Notes: generated by a model from the letters alone, not told the origin. Counted from the stretch's first letter, positions 43,892 to 52,821 are shown. The stretch: DNA of 64,000 nt from Bradyrhizobium macuxiense (GCF_007993935.1 NZ_VITY01000008.1:310001-374000), one strand, 5' to 3'. Numbers and translations are program-made.

Positions 43892-44962
43892 TTGCAACCA
43901 ACCGTGCGACTGAAGACGCCTGGGGGCTCTCGCAACGACATCCTGACCGTCGGCACCCGCGACAAGGTCTATGAGGCGACCAAGCTTGGCGCTGTCTTCG
44001 ACATGCTGGCCGGCGCCGGCGTCCCGGCCGACGCCATCCTGCGCGACACGAACATTCCATTGGCCGACGTCCATTCGCCACAGGCGCGGATCTCGCTGAC
44101 GCAGCTGCTGACCGTGTGTCAGAACGCATTGCGCCTGTCGAAAGACCGTCATCTGCCCTATCGCATCGGCGCATCGATCCACGTCTCGACGTACGGAATG
44201 TACGGCTATGCGCTGCTGTGCTGCCCGGACTTCCGCAAGGCGATGGAATTTGCGATGCGCTACCACGCGCTCGCGGCACCGCTCGCGGCAATCGACTTCA
44301 CCGAGGACAAGGCCCATGCGCGATGGACCATCGAGCCCAATCTGCACGCACTGACCGATTCCGCGCTCTATCGGTTCGTCGCCGAGATGCAGATCGGCAT
44401 CCACATCTCGCTGATGCGCGACGTCATGGGGCCGGGCTTCGCCCCCACCGAAATCACGCTCGCCTATCCGCAAGGCTCAGACTTCGATCTTCCGCTCGAT
44501 CATGTCGGATGCCCGGTGCGGTTCGATCAGCCGGCCAACCAGATCGTGTTCAAGGCGCAATGGCTGGATCGGAGCGCCGATCTCGGCAACAAGACGACGT
44601 ATCCGACCATCGTGGCCTTGTGCGACGACTTACTGGGAGACTTGAAACTACGGACCGGGGTGGCCGGGAGAATCCGCGCCATCCTGCTTCGCGACATCGC
44701 AAATCCCCCGACTTTCGAGGCGATCGCGAAGCAGCTCGGCATGAACGACCGGTCGCTGCGGCGCCAGCTTCGTCAGCAGGGCTTTTCCTTCCGCGGGCTG
44801 CACGACGAGTTGCGCACCCAACTTGCGCTGAAATATCTCCGCAACACGACGCTGGCCAACGAAGATATCGCATTGGCACTCGGGTTCAGCGACGCGGCGA
44901 ACTTCAGGCGCGCGTTCCACCGGTGGACCAACAAGGCACCGAGCGATATCCGCGGCGAATAA
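43892..44962 (+). CDS. AraC-family regulator (OruR/ArgR-like)
   Basis: A 356-residue regulator. The N-terminal arabinose-binding-like domain (AGAGVPADAILRDTNIPLAD, GMYGYALLCCPDFRKAMEFA) is typical of the OruR-like group, and the C terminus has the double helix-turn-helix (TFEAIAKQLGMNDRSLRRQL, ANEDIALALGFSDAANFRRA). The start is a TTG at 43892; no ATG close by fits. Its divergent position makes it the likely regulator of the PHA operon, perhaps in response to fatty acids or their CoA esters. Confidence 0.85.
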   Translation: MQPTVRLKTPGGSRNDILTVGTRDKVYEATKLGAVFDMLAGAGVPADAILRDTNIPLADVHSPQARISLTQLLTVCQNALRLSKDRHLPYRIGASIHVSTYGMYGYALLCCPDFRKAMEFAMRYHALAAPLAAIDFTEDKAHARWTIEPNLHALTDSALYRFVAEMQIGIHISLMRDVMGPGFAPTEITLAYPQGSDFDLPLDHVGCPVRFDQPANQIVFKAQWLDRSADLGNKTTYPTIVALCDDLLGDLKLRTGVAGRIRAILLRDIANPPTFEAIAKQLGMNDRSLRRQLRQQGFSFRGLHDELRTQLALKYLRNTTLANEDIALALGFSDAANFRRAFHRWTNKAPSDIRGE

Positions 44963-45069
44963 CTGCCGGTCACGATCGCTCACTGCCTCGCTTGCGAGGA
45001 TCCGACGCAGCTTCGGTTCTGATTGAGTCAGAACCGAAGCTCCGGATTCTTGCTTGACGCGCTTTCTTC

Positions 45070-45104
45070 ACGCGAACCGGGGTCCACTTCGCTCGAAAAC
45101 GCTC
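45070..45104 (+). repeat. Short dispersed repeat, family A copy 3
   Basis: ACGCGAACCGGGGTCCACTT followed by CGCTCGAAAACGCTC ends exactly at the stop codon of the small zinc-ribbon gene. The preceding TTGACGCGCTTTCTTC (45053-45068) forms the other palindromic end. Confidence 0.75.
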
Positions 45105-45295
45105 TAATAGGCGTAGGACGTCTTGCCCGGCTGCACGGTCAGCCGAAAGGCAACATCGGTCGAACCGTCCATCAGCTCGATGATGTGGTCGCACACCAGG
45201 CAGCGAAACTCGCCGGCGATGCCGCCCTTCGACGTCAATTCGATCCGGCGATAGCCGGCCTGGCAATGGGGGCACGTCACGTCAGATTTTCGCAT
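45104..45295 (-). CDS. Small zinc-ribbon protein
   Basis: A 63-residue protein with two CxxC pairs (VTCPHCQAGYRRIEL and FRCLVCDHIIELMDG), so it should bind one zinc ion in a ribbon fold. The short spacing and beta-rich sequence resemble small rhizobial hypothetical proteins. Its last codons and stop abut a family A repeat. It converges on the AraC gene. The role is unknown; it could contact nucleic acid or another protein. Confidence 0.75.
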   Translation of the reverse strand: MRKSDVTCPHCQAGYRRIELTSKGGIAGEFRCLVCDHIIELMDGSTDVAFRLTVQPGKTSYAY

Positions 45296-45395
45296 GGAAT
45301 CAGCAAACCGTTGCTCTCTCTATTTTCCATATGCCCATCGTCAGAAATGTGACGGCGTCACGATCTGTGAGAGATAGAAGTGACTTCGCGTAAAA

Positions 45396-45812
45396 TTATC
45401 GATGGCTGTAAACCGGCGCCGCCGGGCGATAGGGAAACGCCGAGACCCCGAAGTTGCGGCCATATTGCTGCTGCACCGCCGGGACGTTGACCACACCGAC
45501 CTTGAGATCCGACGATTTCGCGTCGATCGGCGGCGTGTTGGTCACGGGCGGATTGACCTGATCGACCTGCTTCTTCAAGCGCTCGTTGATGCAGCCGAGC
45601 GAGGCCGCATCGCCGCAACGCTCGGCCGGCGCGCCGCTGCCACCTCGTGTCGCAGCCCGGCCGGCGCCGCCATTGGTGTCGCGGTTGAGGTTGAGGGCCG
45701 GCGGCGGTGTGCCGACGACAATTTCCGGCAGCGGCGTGTGTTGCTGCGTCTGTGCTTCCGCCTGCATCGCCGTCAATCCGGCAACGGCGATCGCCAACAT
45801 GATCACTTTCAT
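45396..45812 (-). CDS. Small secreted protein of unknown function
   Basis: 138 residues from ATG 45812. A signal peptide (MKVIMLAIAVAGLTAMQAEA) is followed by a Pro/Asn-rich region and a central pair of cysteines (ERCGDAASLGCINERLKKQV) that could form a disulphide. The C terminus is rich in aromatic and Pro residues (FPYRPAAPVYSHR). It is separated by about 105 bases from the end of the large secretion/TonB-type operon and points the same way. No domain is recognised. Confidence 0.7.
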   Translation of the reverse strand: MKVIMLAIAVAGLTAMQAEAQTQQHTPLPEIVVGTPPPALNLNRDTNGGAGRAATRGGSGAPAERCGDAASLGCINERLKKQVDQVNPPVTNTPPIDAKSSDLKVGVVNVPAVQQQYGRNFGVSAFPYRPAAPVYSHR

Positions 45813-45917
45813 CGGTGCTGCTCCTTGCAGAACCAGAGCTGTTTCAAACGATAGGAAGTCAGGGGCAGATATCAAGCGAGGATAGGCAACGCTGTGAACA
45901 TGAGAGGCGCGGCCTTG

Positions 45918-46817
45918 CTATTTCCCTCCCCGGGCCTGGATCACAAGCGCGTTGAGCCGCGTGTTGAGCGCGACGAGATCGACGCGCCCGATGCGTCCGC
46001 CTCCGCCGAGGCACTTGCGGCCACATCCGCCGCCACCACCACCGCCGCGCCCGGGTTCACCGAACGTTGCGACCGGTACGGTTCCCGTCACCCGAAACCC
46101 GCGGGCAAACAGCCGGGCGCGCACCGCCACGCAATAATTCACCGACAGATAGGAGAAGCGGGTCTCGCCATGGCCGGCGCGGTACTTCATGACCGCGGTG
46201 CACAGGTCACCGCCGGCAAGACGCCACGCCTGTGCAAGGTACATGACACCGAAGTGAATGTTGTTTTCGGGAATGGCGAGTTCGGCGAGCGAGCCGGAGA
46301 AGCCGAGCATGCGCGCGGTCGAGGGCAGCAGCTGCATCAGCCCGATTTCACCGACGCCGCCGATCACGTCGGGATTGTAGCCGCTCTCTACCCCCATCAC
46401 CGCCTCGGCGATCTCCGGCGCGAGCCCGCTTCCCGCCGCCTCCTTCTCGATCAGCGCGCGATAGCGCATGCGCGAATCCGACAGCGCGGGCTGGCTTGCC
46501 GGCGGAGGCAGGAATGTCTTCCCGCCGGCATCCTTCGGCGTATCCTTCATCGCATCCTTGGCCGGCGCGGCCGGCTTCGTCGGCTCGGCCGGCGGCTTTG
46601 CCGTGACATCGGCGGAAGGCTCGGCCTGGTCGACGGCGGCAAAGCGCGTGCTGAACGATGACGCCGGCGTCTCTCCTTCGGCATGAACCGGCTGCGCAAG
46701 ACAAAGCGCGAGTGCAAATGCGCCGGCGACGCCGCCGCCCCGACGACGCGCAGGATCGATCAGCTTCCGCGTTCGGCGGAAGCTGATCGCCTTCATCGTG
46801 GGACCGTCGTCTTTCAT
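45918..46817 (-). CDS. Lytic transglycosylase (SLT domain)
   Basis: About 299 residues. A signal/anchor segment (GGVAGAFALALCLAQPVHA) and a Pro/Lys-rich linker precede an SLT domain (about 120-240). The catalytic Glu is in VMGVESGYNPDVIGGV, followed by EIGLMQLLPSTARMLGF. It cleaves peptidoglycan glycan strands, often to make room for envelope machines. The tail is unusual: a run of seven glycines with Cys residues (GGGGGGGCGRKCLGGGG). Starts at 46853 (GTG), 46817 and 46796 are all possible. It is the last gene of the long operon. Confidence 0.88.
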   Translation of the reverse strand: MKDDGPTMKAISFRRTRKLIDPARRRGGGVAGAFALALCLAQPVHAEGETPASSFSTRFAAVDQAEPSADVTAKPPAEPTKPAAPAKDAMKDTPKDAGGKTFLPPPASQPALSDSRMRYRALIEKEAAGSGLAPEIAEAVMGVESGYNPDVIGGVGEIGLMQLLPSTARMLGFSGSLAELAIPENNIHFGVMYLAQAWRLAGGDLCTAVMKYRAGHGETRFSYLSVNYCVAVRARLFARGFRVTGTVPVATFGEPGRGGGGGGGCGRKCLGGGGRIGRVDLVALNTRLNALVIQARGGK

Positions 46818-46855
46818 CGGTCGCTTGCGGTCCTGATGGTCGCGCGTCGGCACGA

Positions 46856-47389
46856 CTACTGGATGGTGGGAACTGCCTCGGCTTCCGCGGCGCGCTCAAG
46901 CGACGGCTGCTGGGCCGGCGCAGCGGGCTGCGGGGCGGCCGCAGTCGCGCCGTTGCGCACCGCGAGCTTCGGCAGCTCCTCGCGCAGATAGGCGATCAGC
47001 TCCTGAACCAGTCGGTCCCAGATCTCGATCTGCGCGCGGACAAAGTTCGGCGCCACCCCGCCGGCGACGGAGACATCGAGGCAGAACATCAGGAACGGTT
47101 GGCTGTACTGCAGCCGTCCGAACCGCCGCGTCGTGTTCCAGCGATTGACGAGGTCGAGCGGCAGCTCGCCCTGCACTTGAAGCGTGGTGACCAGCGTGGC
47201 GTCGACAAAGCTCTGTTCCTCGCCGACCAGCTGGTTTCCCGGCCGGATCTCGAAGCCAAGCCCCGCCGTCGCCGAGCGCAGATAGGTCGTGTTGGCGACC
47301 GGATCGGTCAGCGTTTCGACGCGATAGCCGACGCTCTGGAAGCTGTCGCGCAATCCTTCGATGGTGAGCCTGGTGATGGTCTCGGACAT
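46856..47389 (-). CDS. YbjN-domain protein
   Basis: 177 residues from ATG 47389 (MSETITRLTIEGLRDSFQSV). The YbjN (type III chaperone-like) fold is suggested by GYRVETLTDPVANTTYLRSA, FVDATLVTTLQVQGELPLDL and VNRWNTTRRFGRLQYSQPF. A Pro/Ala/Gln-rich tail follows. There is no signal peptide, so it is cytoplasmic. Proteins of this fold often act as small chaperones or regulators. Here it is encoded between the parvulin and transglycosylase genes with 13-base and about 40-base gaps, suggesting a chaperone for an exported component. Confidence 0.78.
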   Translation of the reverse strand: MSETITRLTIEGLRDSFQSVGYRVETLTDPVANTTYLRSATAGLGFEIRPGNQLVGEEQSFVDATLVTTLQVQGELPLDLVNRWNTTRRFGRLQYSQPFLMFCLDVSVAGGVAPNFVRAQIEIWDRLVQELIAYLREELPKLAVRNGATAAAPQPAAPAQQPSLERAAEAEAVPTIQ

Positions 47390-47402
47390 TGTGGTCTCCG
47401 TA

Positions 47403-48455
47403 TTACTTCTTCGATGCGTCGAGCAGGCTCGACAGCGCAAGTTCGTTGAGGACGGGCGGATGCTGCTTCAGCAGCTCGGCGAGATAGGCTCGCCGCATCA
47501 TGTTCGACCGCTCGGAGCGGATCTGCAGCACCAGCTGGTCGCGCACTTCCGGCAAGGTGCGGGTGTAGGACGCCTTGGTGTCGATCAGCTTGATGATGTG
47601 CCAGCCGTCGTCGAGCTTGATCGGCTCGGACACGCTGTTCTTGGCGAGCCCTATCACCTGGCTGCGGATCTCCGGACGGATCTGGGTCTCGGCAACCCAT
47701 CCGAGGTCGCCGGCATCCTTGGCGGCGTTGTTGTCGCCGCGCGCGATCGCCGCGAAGTCGGCTCCCGGCGCCTTCAGCTTGCGCTGCACGTCGTCGAGTT
47801 CTTGCCTGGCCTTGTCCTCGGCGGCCTTGTCGCCCTCCTTCGGAGCGGCGATGAAGATCTGCGAGAGCTGGAATTGCCGCGGCATCAGGAATGCGGCGCG
47901 ATTGGCCTCATAGACCTTTTGCAGATCGTCCTCGCTCGGGAAGTTCGCCGGCGGCGTCGACACCGATTGCAGATAGAGCTCGACCACCGCGCCCTCGCGG
48001 GCCCGCTCCAGCTGCGCCGCGATGGCCGGTTGCTGATCCCACTTCTTCGCCACCGCCTCTTGCAGCACGAGGCGGTTGGCAAGCAGCAGCCGGACCGCCT
48101 GGCTGAGCATGGCCGGATCCTTGGCGAGCGCAGCCTGCTCGCGCGGCGCAAGCGCTGCGACATAGCTGCGCAGATCGTCGGCCGAGATATTGGTCTCGCC
48201 GACGCGGGCGATGACATTCTCCGGAGCGGCGGCGGGCTTCGGCGCGGCCGCGACCGGAGCCGGCGCGGGCGTGGCGGCGGCTTGCGCCTGCGCCGCGGGC
48301 TGCGGCTGCGGTTTCCTGACCGGAGCCTGCGTAGTGCGCGGCGCGGGAGCCTGTGTCTGGACCTGCGCCGGTGCATCGATCGGCGCAACGAAGGTTGCGA
48401 CGACGGCGGCGAGGCCGATCGAGCGAAGCGGCTTCACGAGAATGGCGGTCGTCAT
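47403..48455 (-). CDS. Periplasmic parvulin-type peptidyl-prolyl isomerase
   Basis: A 350-residue protein with a signal peptide (MTTAILVKPLRSIGLAAVVA) and a long Ala/Pro-rich linker. A SurA_N-like helical region (about 95-175) precedes the PpiC domain (RQFQLSQIFIAAPKEGDKAA, DFAAIARGDNNAAKDAGDLG, VSEPIKLDDGWHIIKLIDT). It should assist folding of outer-membrane or periplasmic proteins, probably those encoded in the same operon. Its start overlaps the coiled-coil gene by 4 bases. Confidence 0.9.
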   Translation of the reverse strand: MTTAILVKPLRSIGLAAVVATFVAPIDAPAQVQTQAPAPRTTQAPVRKPQPQPAAQAQAAATPAPAPVAAAPKPAAAPENVIARVGETNISADDLRSYVAALAPREQAALAKDPAMLSQAVRLLLANRLVLQEAVAKKWDQQPAIAAQLERAREGAVVELYLQSVSTPPANFPSEDDLQKVYEANRAAFLMPRQFQLSQIFIAAPKEGDKAAEDKARQELDDVQRKLKAPGADFAAIARGDNNAAKDAGDLGWVAETQIRPEIRSQVIGLAKNSVSEPIKLDDGWHIIKLIDTKASYTRTLPEVRDQLVLQIRSERSNMMRRAYLAELLKQHPPVLNELALSSLLDASKK

Positions 48456-49045
48456 GGATTCACCTTCTGATCGAGGAACTTGTCCTGGCTTTCCTGCAGC
48501 TGGTTCTGGATTTCGACCCGGCGCTGCTGAATCATCGGCTCGCGCGACACCACGATCTCGCCGATGGTCAGGTCCTTGTAGCGCTGCACCATCTCCTTGC
48601 CGGCCTTGACCAGTTGGGTGTTCTTGGCGATGCAGCTCTTGGTGCTGGCCTTGTAGGCGGTGGCCTCGCCTTCGAACTTGGCGCGCTCGGCGTCCTTGGT
48701 GCGGGCGACGGTGGCCGCCTCCTCATAGGCCGACTTCCACTTCTCCAGTGTCTCATCGCGTTCGGCGAGCCGCTGATTGAACTCGTCGACCGCCTCGCGA
48801 TGTTCCTTGTCGGCCTTCTTCAGCTGCGCCTTGAGGTCGTCGACCTCCTTCTTGGCCGCCGCCTTTTCGCGATCGGCGTCGGCGATCTTGGCTTGCATCG
48901 CCGTGCGCTGGTCTTCCAGCGCACGGGTCTGCGCCGTCGCGCTGCGCAGGGCCTCGCGCAGGCGGTCGGTCTCGGACTGGGCGAACGCGGTGCCGGAGCT
49001 CAGCGCTCCGACCACCATCATCAGGACAAAGAGTGCGATGCGCAT
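48452..49045 (-). CDS. Periplasmic coiled-coil protein
   Basis: 197 residues from ATG 49045. A signal peptide (MRIALFVLMMVVGALSSGTA) precedes a long coiled coil (residues about 25-120, rich in REALRSATAQTRALEDQRTA-type heptads), then a globular end with one Cys (STKSCIAKNTQLVKAGKEMV). It may form a periplasmic rod or scaffold. It sits 2 bases after the porin stop and overlaps the isomerase start by 4. The function is unknown. Confidence 0.8.
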   Translation of the reverse strand: MRIALFVLMMVVGALSSGTAFAQSETDRLREALRSATAQTRALEDQRTAMQAKIADADREKAAAKKEVDDLKAQLKKADKEHREAVDEFNQRLAERDETLEKWKSAYEEAATVARTKDAERAKFEGEATAYKASTKSCIAKNTQLVKAGKEMVQRYKDLTIGEIVVSREPMIQQRRVEIQNQLQESQDKFLDQKVNP

Positions 49046-49047
49046 GG

Positions 49048-50958
49048 TCAGAACTTCGCGTTGAGGTCGACTTGCAGGACGTCGACGGCATAGGGGCTGC
49101 CGGCGATGCTGTTGGCGCTCATCCAGCGCAAGGTCGCCCAGACATTCTCGCCGAGGCCGATATTGCCGCCGACGAAATAGCCCTTGAGGTTGGTGCCGCC
49201 GAGACCGAAGTCGGAGTCCGCGAAGGCATCGATGGTGGCGTCGGATTCCAGGTATTTGTAGCCGGCGTGGACGTTCCAATCCCAGAGATGCTTGATCTCC
49301 CTGTTGCCGACGGTGACACGACCGAGCCAGCCCTGATTGCCGCCGTTGAATGCGCCGGGCGTGGTGCCGCCATCCGGGCTCGGCCCGCGATTGTTCATCA
49401 GCACGCCGTAGGTTGCGGCCGCGGCGTTCATGGCAGAGCGGCTGAACGCCGTGTTGTTGACGTACTCGCCGTCGAGCACGATGTGGGTCGGATGGAAATG
49501 TCCGAGATCGAGCTGCCCGCTGACGACCACCGGGCGATACTGGCTGACCAGTCCGAAGTACTCGAACTGATTGATCTGGCCGCCATTGTTACCCGTCCCG
49601 ATCGGATCGGCGATGATCTGACGCAGCGGGAAATAGGTGTTGCCCTTCTGCGCGAAGCCCGGCCGCGTCAGGTCAGTATCGCAGACGTCAGATGCCGACG
49701 AGACCCGGCAAGGGCTCGAGAACTGGCCCTGAACGTTGTCGAAATCGTAGAACGCGACGCCGAAGCGGAATGAGTATTCCGGGCTGAAGCGGGCGTTGAA
49801 ACCGACCTGGCCTCCGAACAGCCATTTGTCGTGGCTCGGAAACTTGCTCGGCGGTGAATTCAGATTGTTCGGATCGACCGGCAGATTGTTGCCGGCGTTG
49901 AAATCGGTGTTGTAGATCGGGAACGCACCGCCCACCACGAACGGCGTGAAGCCTTCCCACACCTCGTGCTTGGCCTGAACGGCGAAGCCGTCGAAGCCGA
50001 GCTCCCGGTACCAGACGAGATCGGTCGGCGACCAGAATGGATTGTCGATACGGCCTGCGGAGATCCTGAGATCGTCGCCCCACGTCTGCCAGTTGATGTA
50101 GCCGCGGTCGAGCCAGACGCCATACTTCGAGAAGTTGCCCGCGCCTCCGCCAAGGGTCTGGTTGGTCGACACCGGCGAGCTGTTCTCGCCGGTCGCAATG
50201 CGCAGGCCGGCCGAGAACCCGTAAAGCAGATCCGCTTCCATGCCGAGCCGGCCGCGGAACCGGAACTGGTTGCGATCCTGCGTGGCGTCGTAGGTCGGCC
50301 CGAACGTGGTGCTCGAGATGTCATAGGGCGGGCCGGAATTGATCGCGTTGTAGTTGGCAGCACCGGCCTGGTCGTTGCCAGCAGGGAAATAATTGCCCTG
50401 ATAGCGCACGCGCGCATCGCCGTAGAAGCGGATGCGTTGCGCCCATTCGGGATAGGTTCCGGGCGACGCCCAGTTTTCTTTCTGCGCCTTGGCCATCACC
50501 TCCTGCTTAATCTCTTCCCGTAACTGTCTTTTGACGACTTCGGGAACGTAGGTGACGTGCCTTGTGCCGGGCGGCTGCGCCGCCGCGGCGGCCGCGGTTG
50601 CGGCCTTGGTGGCGTCGTCGGCCTTGGCCGTGGCGTCCTTGGCGGCCTGGCGGGAGACATAGGCTTCGTCCTCGGCCTGCTTGATCAGCGCCTGGGCCTG
50701 CTCCTCCTTGAGGACGCCCTGCTGCACCAGCAGATTGACGAGGTTGACGGTGGCGTTCGACGATGTCGGCTTGGTGCTCGACACTTTCGGCTTCTTGACA
50801 TCGGTCTTGGCATCGGTGCGCTTCGCCGCGGCGGCGGGAGCCTGGTCGGCAGCCTGGTCCGCGGTCTGGCCCACGGCCGGCGTTGCGCAGGCAAGCGCGC
50901 CCAGCGACACCGCAAGCGGCAACGCGCGCCATTCTGCGTGAGCTCGTTTCTTAAACAT
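49048..50958 (-). CDS. Putative outer-membrane porin
   Basis: 636 residues from ATG 50958, with GGGGGA as ribosome-binding site. A signal peptide (LPLAVSLGALACATPAVGQT) is followed by a helical region (LVQQGVLKEEQAQALIKQAE, KRQLREEIKQEVMAKAQKEN) and then a beta-barrel (from WAQRIRFYGDARVRYQGNYF, ending VDVLQVDLNAKF with terminal Phe). This layout is that of the 'putative porin' family found near ExbBD/TonB clusters. It would be the diffusion or receptor barrel of this system. Confidence 0.87.
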   Translation of the reverse strand: MFKKRAHAEWRALPLAVSLGALACATPAVGQTADQAADQAPAAAAKRTDAKTDVKKPKVSSTKPTSSNATVNLVNLLVQQGVLKEEQAQALIKQAEDEAYVSRQAAKDATAKADDATKAATAAAAAAQPPGTRHVTYVPEVVKRQLREEIKQEVMAKAQKENWASPGTYPEWAQRIRFYGDARVRYQGNYFPAGNDQAGAANYNAINSGPPYDISSTTFGPTYDATQDRNQFRFRGRLGMEADLLYGFSAGLRIATGENSSPVSTNQTLGGGAGNFSKYGVWLDRGYINWQTWGDDLRISAGRIDNPFWSPTDLVWYRELGFDGFAVQAKHEVWEGFTPFVVGGAFPIYNTDFNAGNNLPVDPNNLNSPPSKFPSHDKWLFGGQVGFNARFSPEYSFRFGVAFYDFDNVQGQFSSPCRVSSASDVCDTDLTRPGFAQKGNTYFPLRQIIADPIGTGNNGGQINQFEYFGLVSQYRPVVVSGQLDLGHFHPTHIVLDGEYVNNTAFSRSAMNAAAATYGVLMNNRGPSPDGGTTPGAFNGGNQGWLGRVTVGNREIKHLWDWNVHAGYKYLESDATIDAFADSDFGLGGTNLKGYFVGGNIGLGENVWATLRWMSANSIAGSPYAVDVLQVDLNAKF

Positions 50959-51031
50959 CAGTCCCCCAGTTCTCACTCGCACAATTGAAGTTCGCAGGTT
51001 GGTCGTTCGTAGGTTGGTCGTCGGTTGATCG

Positions 51032-51850
51032 TCAGCTCGGCCGCCGCGCGGTGACGCGTGTGACCACCGGCATCGGCATGTCCTTGGGCGGCGGCTCGCG
51101 CAGCGTGAGCTGGCCGATCACCTCGTTGCGGAGCGCCGCATCGACCTCCGGACTGCCGGACGACGGCGTCAGGACGACGCGGGTGATGTGGCCGGAGCCG
51201 TCCACCCACAGCCGCACCTGGATCTGCGTCGCCATGTTGCGCGTCTTCGGATTGGCGCGGATCGCGGCCTCGATCTGCGAGGTGATGATGGTGGCGTACC
51301 AGCCGAAGCGGCTGCCGCCTCCGCCGCCACCGCCATACGGGCTGCCGCCGGGCTTGCCGCCGAGATTGAACAGATCGCCGGGTCCGGTCGGCTTGGCGTC
51401 GAGCGACAGCGGACCGGGCGGCTCGTCGTTCTTGGCCTCCTTGGCCGGCTCGTCCTTCGGCTTGTCGACCGGCTTCTCTTCCTTGAACTCGGGCTCCGCC
51501 ATCTTGGGCTGCTCGATCATCTTCTGCTCGGGCTGCGGCGGTGGCGGCGGAGGCGGAGGTGGCGGCGGCAGCGTCACATTGACGATGGTGAGATCGCGCA
51601 CCTGGCGCGGCGGCGGCATATCGTCGTGGCCGAGGAAGAAATAGACGATGCCGCCAAGGAACAGCGCGATCACCGCCACAACAGCACCGTAACGCAGCAG
51701 CACACTGCGCTCGCCCTTCCGGGCGGCCGTGCTGTTGCGGGCGGGCGTCGGCGCCGCGGCAGGTGCGGGCGCCGCGGCTGCCTCGTGTTCATCGGCCGGC
51801 GGCGTTGCGCGCGCGGCCTGCGCGTTCTGGTCCCGCATCGGCGCGTTCAT
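51032..51850 (-). CDS. TonB-family energy transducer (second copy)
   Basis: A 272-residue protein. A cytoplasmic tail, one membrane helix (VLLRYGAVVAVIALFLGGIV) and a periplasmic region with an unbroken run of eleven prolines lead to a TonB C-terminal domain (ATQIQVRLWVDGSGHITRVV, GSPEVDAALRNEVI). TonB couples the ExbB/ExbD motor to an outer-membrane partner. The start overlaps the unknown 181-residue gene (ATGA). The ExbB and ExbD genes lie just upstream. Confidence 0.9.
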   Translation of the reverse strand: MNAPMRDQNAQAARATPPADEHEAAAAPAPAAAPTPARNSTAARKGERSVLLRYGAVVAVIALFLGGIVYFFLGHDDMPPPRQVRDLTIVNVTLPPPPPPPPPPPQPEQKMIEQPKMAEPEFKEEKPVDKPKDEPAKEAKNDEPPGPLSLDAKPTGPGDLFNLGGKPGGSPYGGGGGGGSRFGWYATIITSQIEAAIRANPKTRNMATQIQVRLWVDGSGHITRVVLTPSSGSPEVDAALRNEVIGQLTLREPPPKDMPMPVVTRVTARRPS

Positions 51851-52392
51851 GGCGCGGCCTCCACCGAGGCGCGATCGCGCAACCTGTCATTGACGTACTG
51901 CGTGACGAAGCTCGCGAGCGCGCCGAAATCCGTGGTCTTCAGGATGACCTTGGTGTCGGGGCCTGCTTCGATCGCGGCGTGAAAGGTCTCGATCTCGCTC
52001 AAATAGTCCACATAGGCCGACGCATCGATCGAGAGGCGGGCCCACGGGCAGCGCGAGATCGTCAGCCACAATGGATCGTCGGCGGGCTCGCGGCCGGCGA
52101 CGTACCGGCGCAACGCATCCGCGAGCTTGACCAGCAGCGCCTCGCCGTGAAGCGGAAATGCCACCACCTCGCCGCGCGGTTCCTCGCGCAAGTCCGCGGC
52201 GACCGGCGCCAGCGGGAGCCCTTCGCCGATACCGGCGCGGATCGACGCCTGCGACACCGGCTCGGCGCGCGTGACTTCCGCGGCACCGCAGCCGTGATCG
52301 CAACCTTGATCGGACGACCGCGTCATGCTGCTCAGCCACGACCGCAGCGTCCTGCGCTCGGTCAGTGGGAAGGGTGCTGGCTTGGTGATCAT
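51847..52392 (-). CDS. Conserved-looking protein of unknown function in the ExbBD/TonB operon
   Basis: A 181-residue soluble protein with no signal peptide or membrane helix. The middle contains SQASIRAGIGEGLPLAPVAA and HGEALLVKLADALRRYVAGR, and the end SFVTQYVNDRLRDRASVEAA. A short Cys pair is in DQGCDHGCGAAE. No family is recognised. It is tightly placed: 19 bases after exbD and overlapping the second tonB start by 4 bases, so it should serve the same motor. Confidence 0.7.
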   Translation of the reverse strand: MITKPAPFPLTERRTLRSWLSSMTRSSDQGCDHGCGAAEVTRAEPVSQASIRAGIGEGLPLAPVAADLREEPRGEVVAFPLHGEALLVKLADALRRYVAGREPADDPLWLTISRCPWARLSIDASAYVDYLSEIETFHAAIEAGPDTKVILKTTDFGALASFVTQYVNDRLRDRASVEAAP

Positions 52393-52411
52393 GGCGTCGC
52401 TTCCGGCCGGC

Positions 52412-52816
52412 TCACTTCACGAGCGGCTTGGTGGCAAGACCGACCTGGCTCAGGCCGATGCGGCTGAGCAGGTCGAACACATCCATCACGCTCTGATACT
52501 GCGCCTGCGCGTCGCCGCGCAGCACCACGGGAAATTCCGGCGTCAGCGCCTTCTGCTGCACCAGCCGCTGCTCGAGCTCGGGCAGCGTGACCGGGATCGT
52601 GTCGAGGAAGATCTTGCCGTCATTGGCGACCGTGATCGCCTTGGTGGTCTGGGTCGCAAGGCTTGGCGCTGCCGAGGCCTTCGGCAGATTGACCTTCTGC
52701 CCCTGCACGGTCGCGGTCGTCATGATGATGAAGATCACCAGCAGCACGTAGGCGAGGTCCAACATCGGCGTGATGTTGATGTCGTCATAGGGCTTGGAAT
52801 CGGCCTGGATCTGCAT
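52412..52816 (-). CDS. exbD: ExbD/TolR-family motor protein
   Basis: A 134-residue protein with one membrane helix (LDLAYVLLVIFIIMTTATVQ) containing the essential Asp of the proton path near residue 18. The periplasmic domain has KAITVANDGKIFLDTIPVTL, ELEQRLVQQKALTPEFPVVL and RGDAQAQYQSVMDVFDLLSR. The length fits ExbD. It lies 5 bases after the ExbB-fusion stop and should form the proton-driven motor with it. Confidence 0.92.
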   Translation of the reverse strand: MQIQADSKPYDDINITPMLDLAYVLLVIFIIMTTATVQGQKVNLPKASAAPSLATQTTKAITVANDGKIFLDTIPVTLPELEQRLVQQKALTPEFPVVLRGDAQAQYQSVMDVFDLLSRIGLSQVGLATKPLVK

Positions 52817-52821
52817 CGCCG

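Noticed and set aside
46020..46060. CCGCCACCACC-like tract as a structural repeat
   Set aside because: It encodes the glycine run near the C terminus of the lytic transglycosylase, so it is treated as coding.
51536..51575. GGC/GGA-rich tract as a microsatellite or regulatory repeat
   Set aside because: It encodes the polyproline stretch of the second TonB protein and stays in frame.
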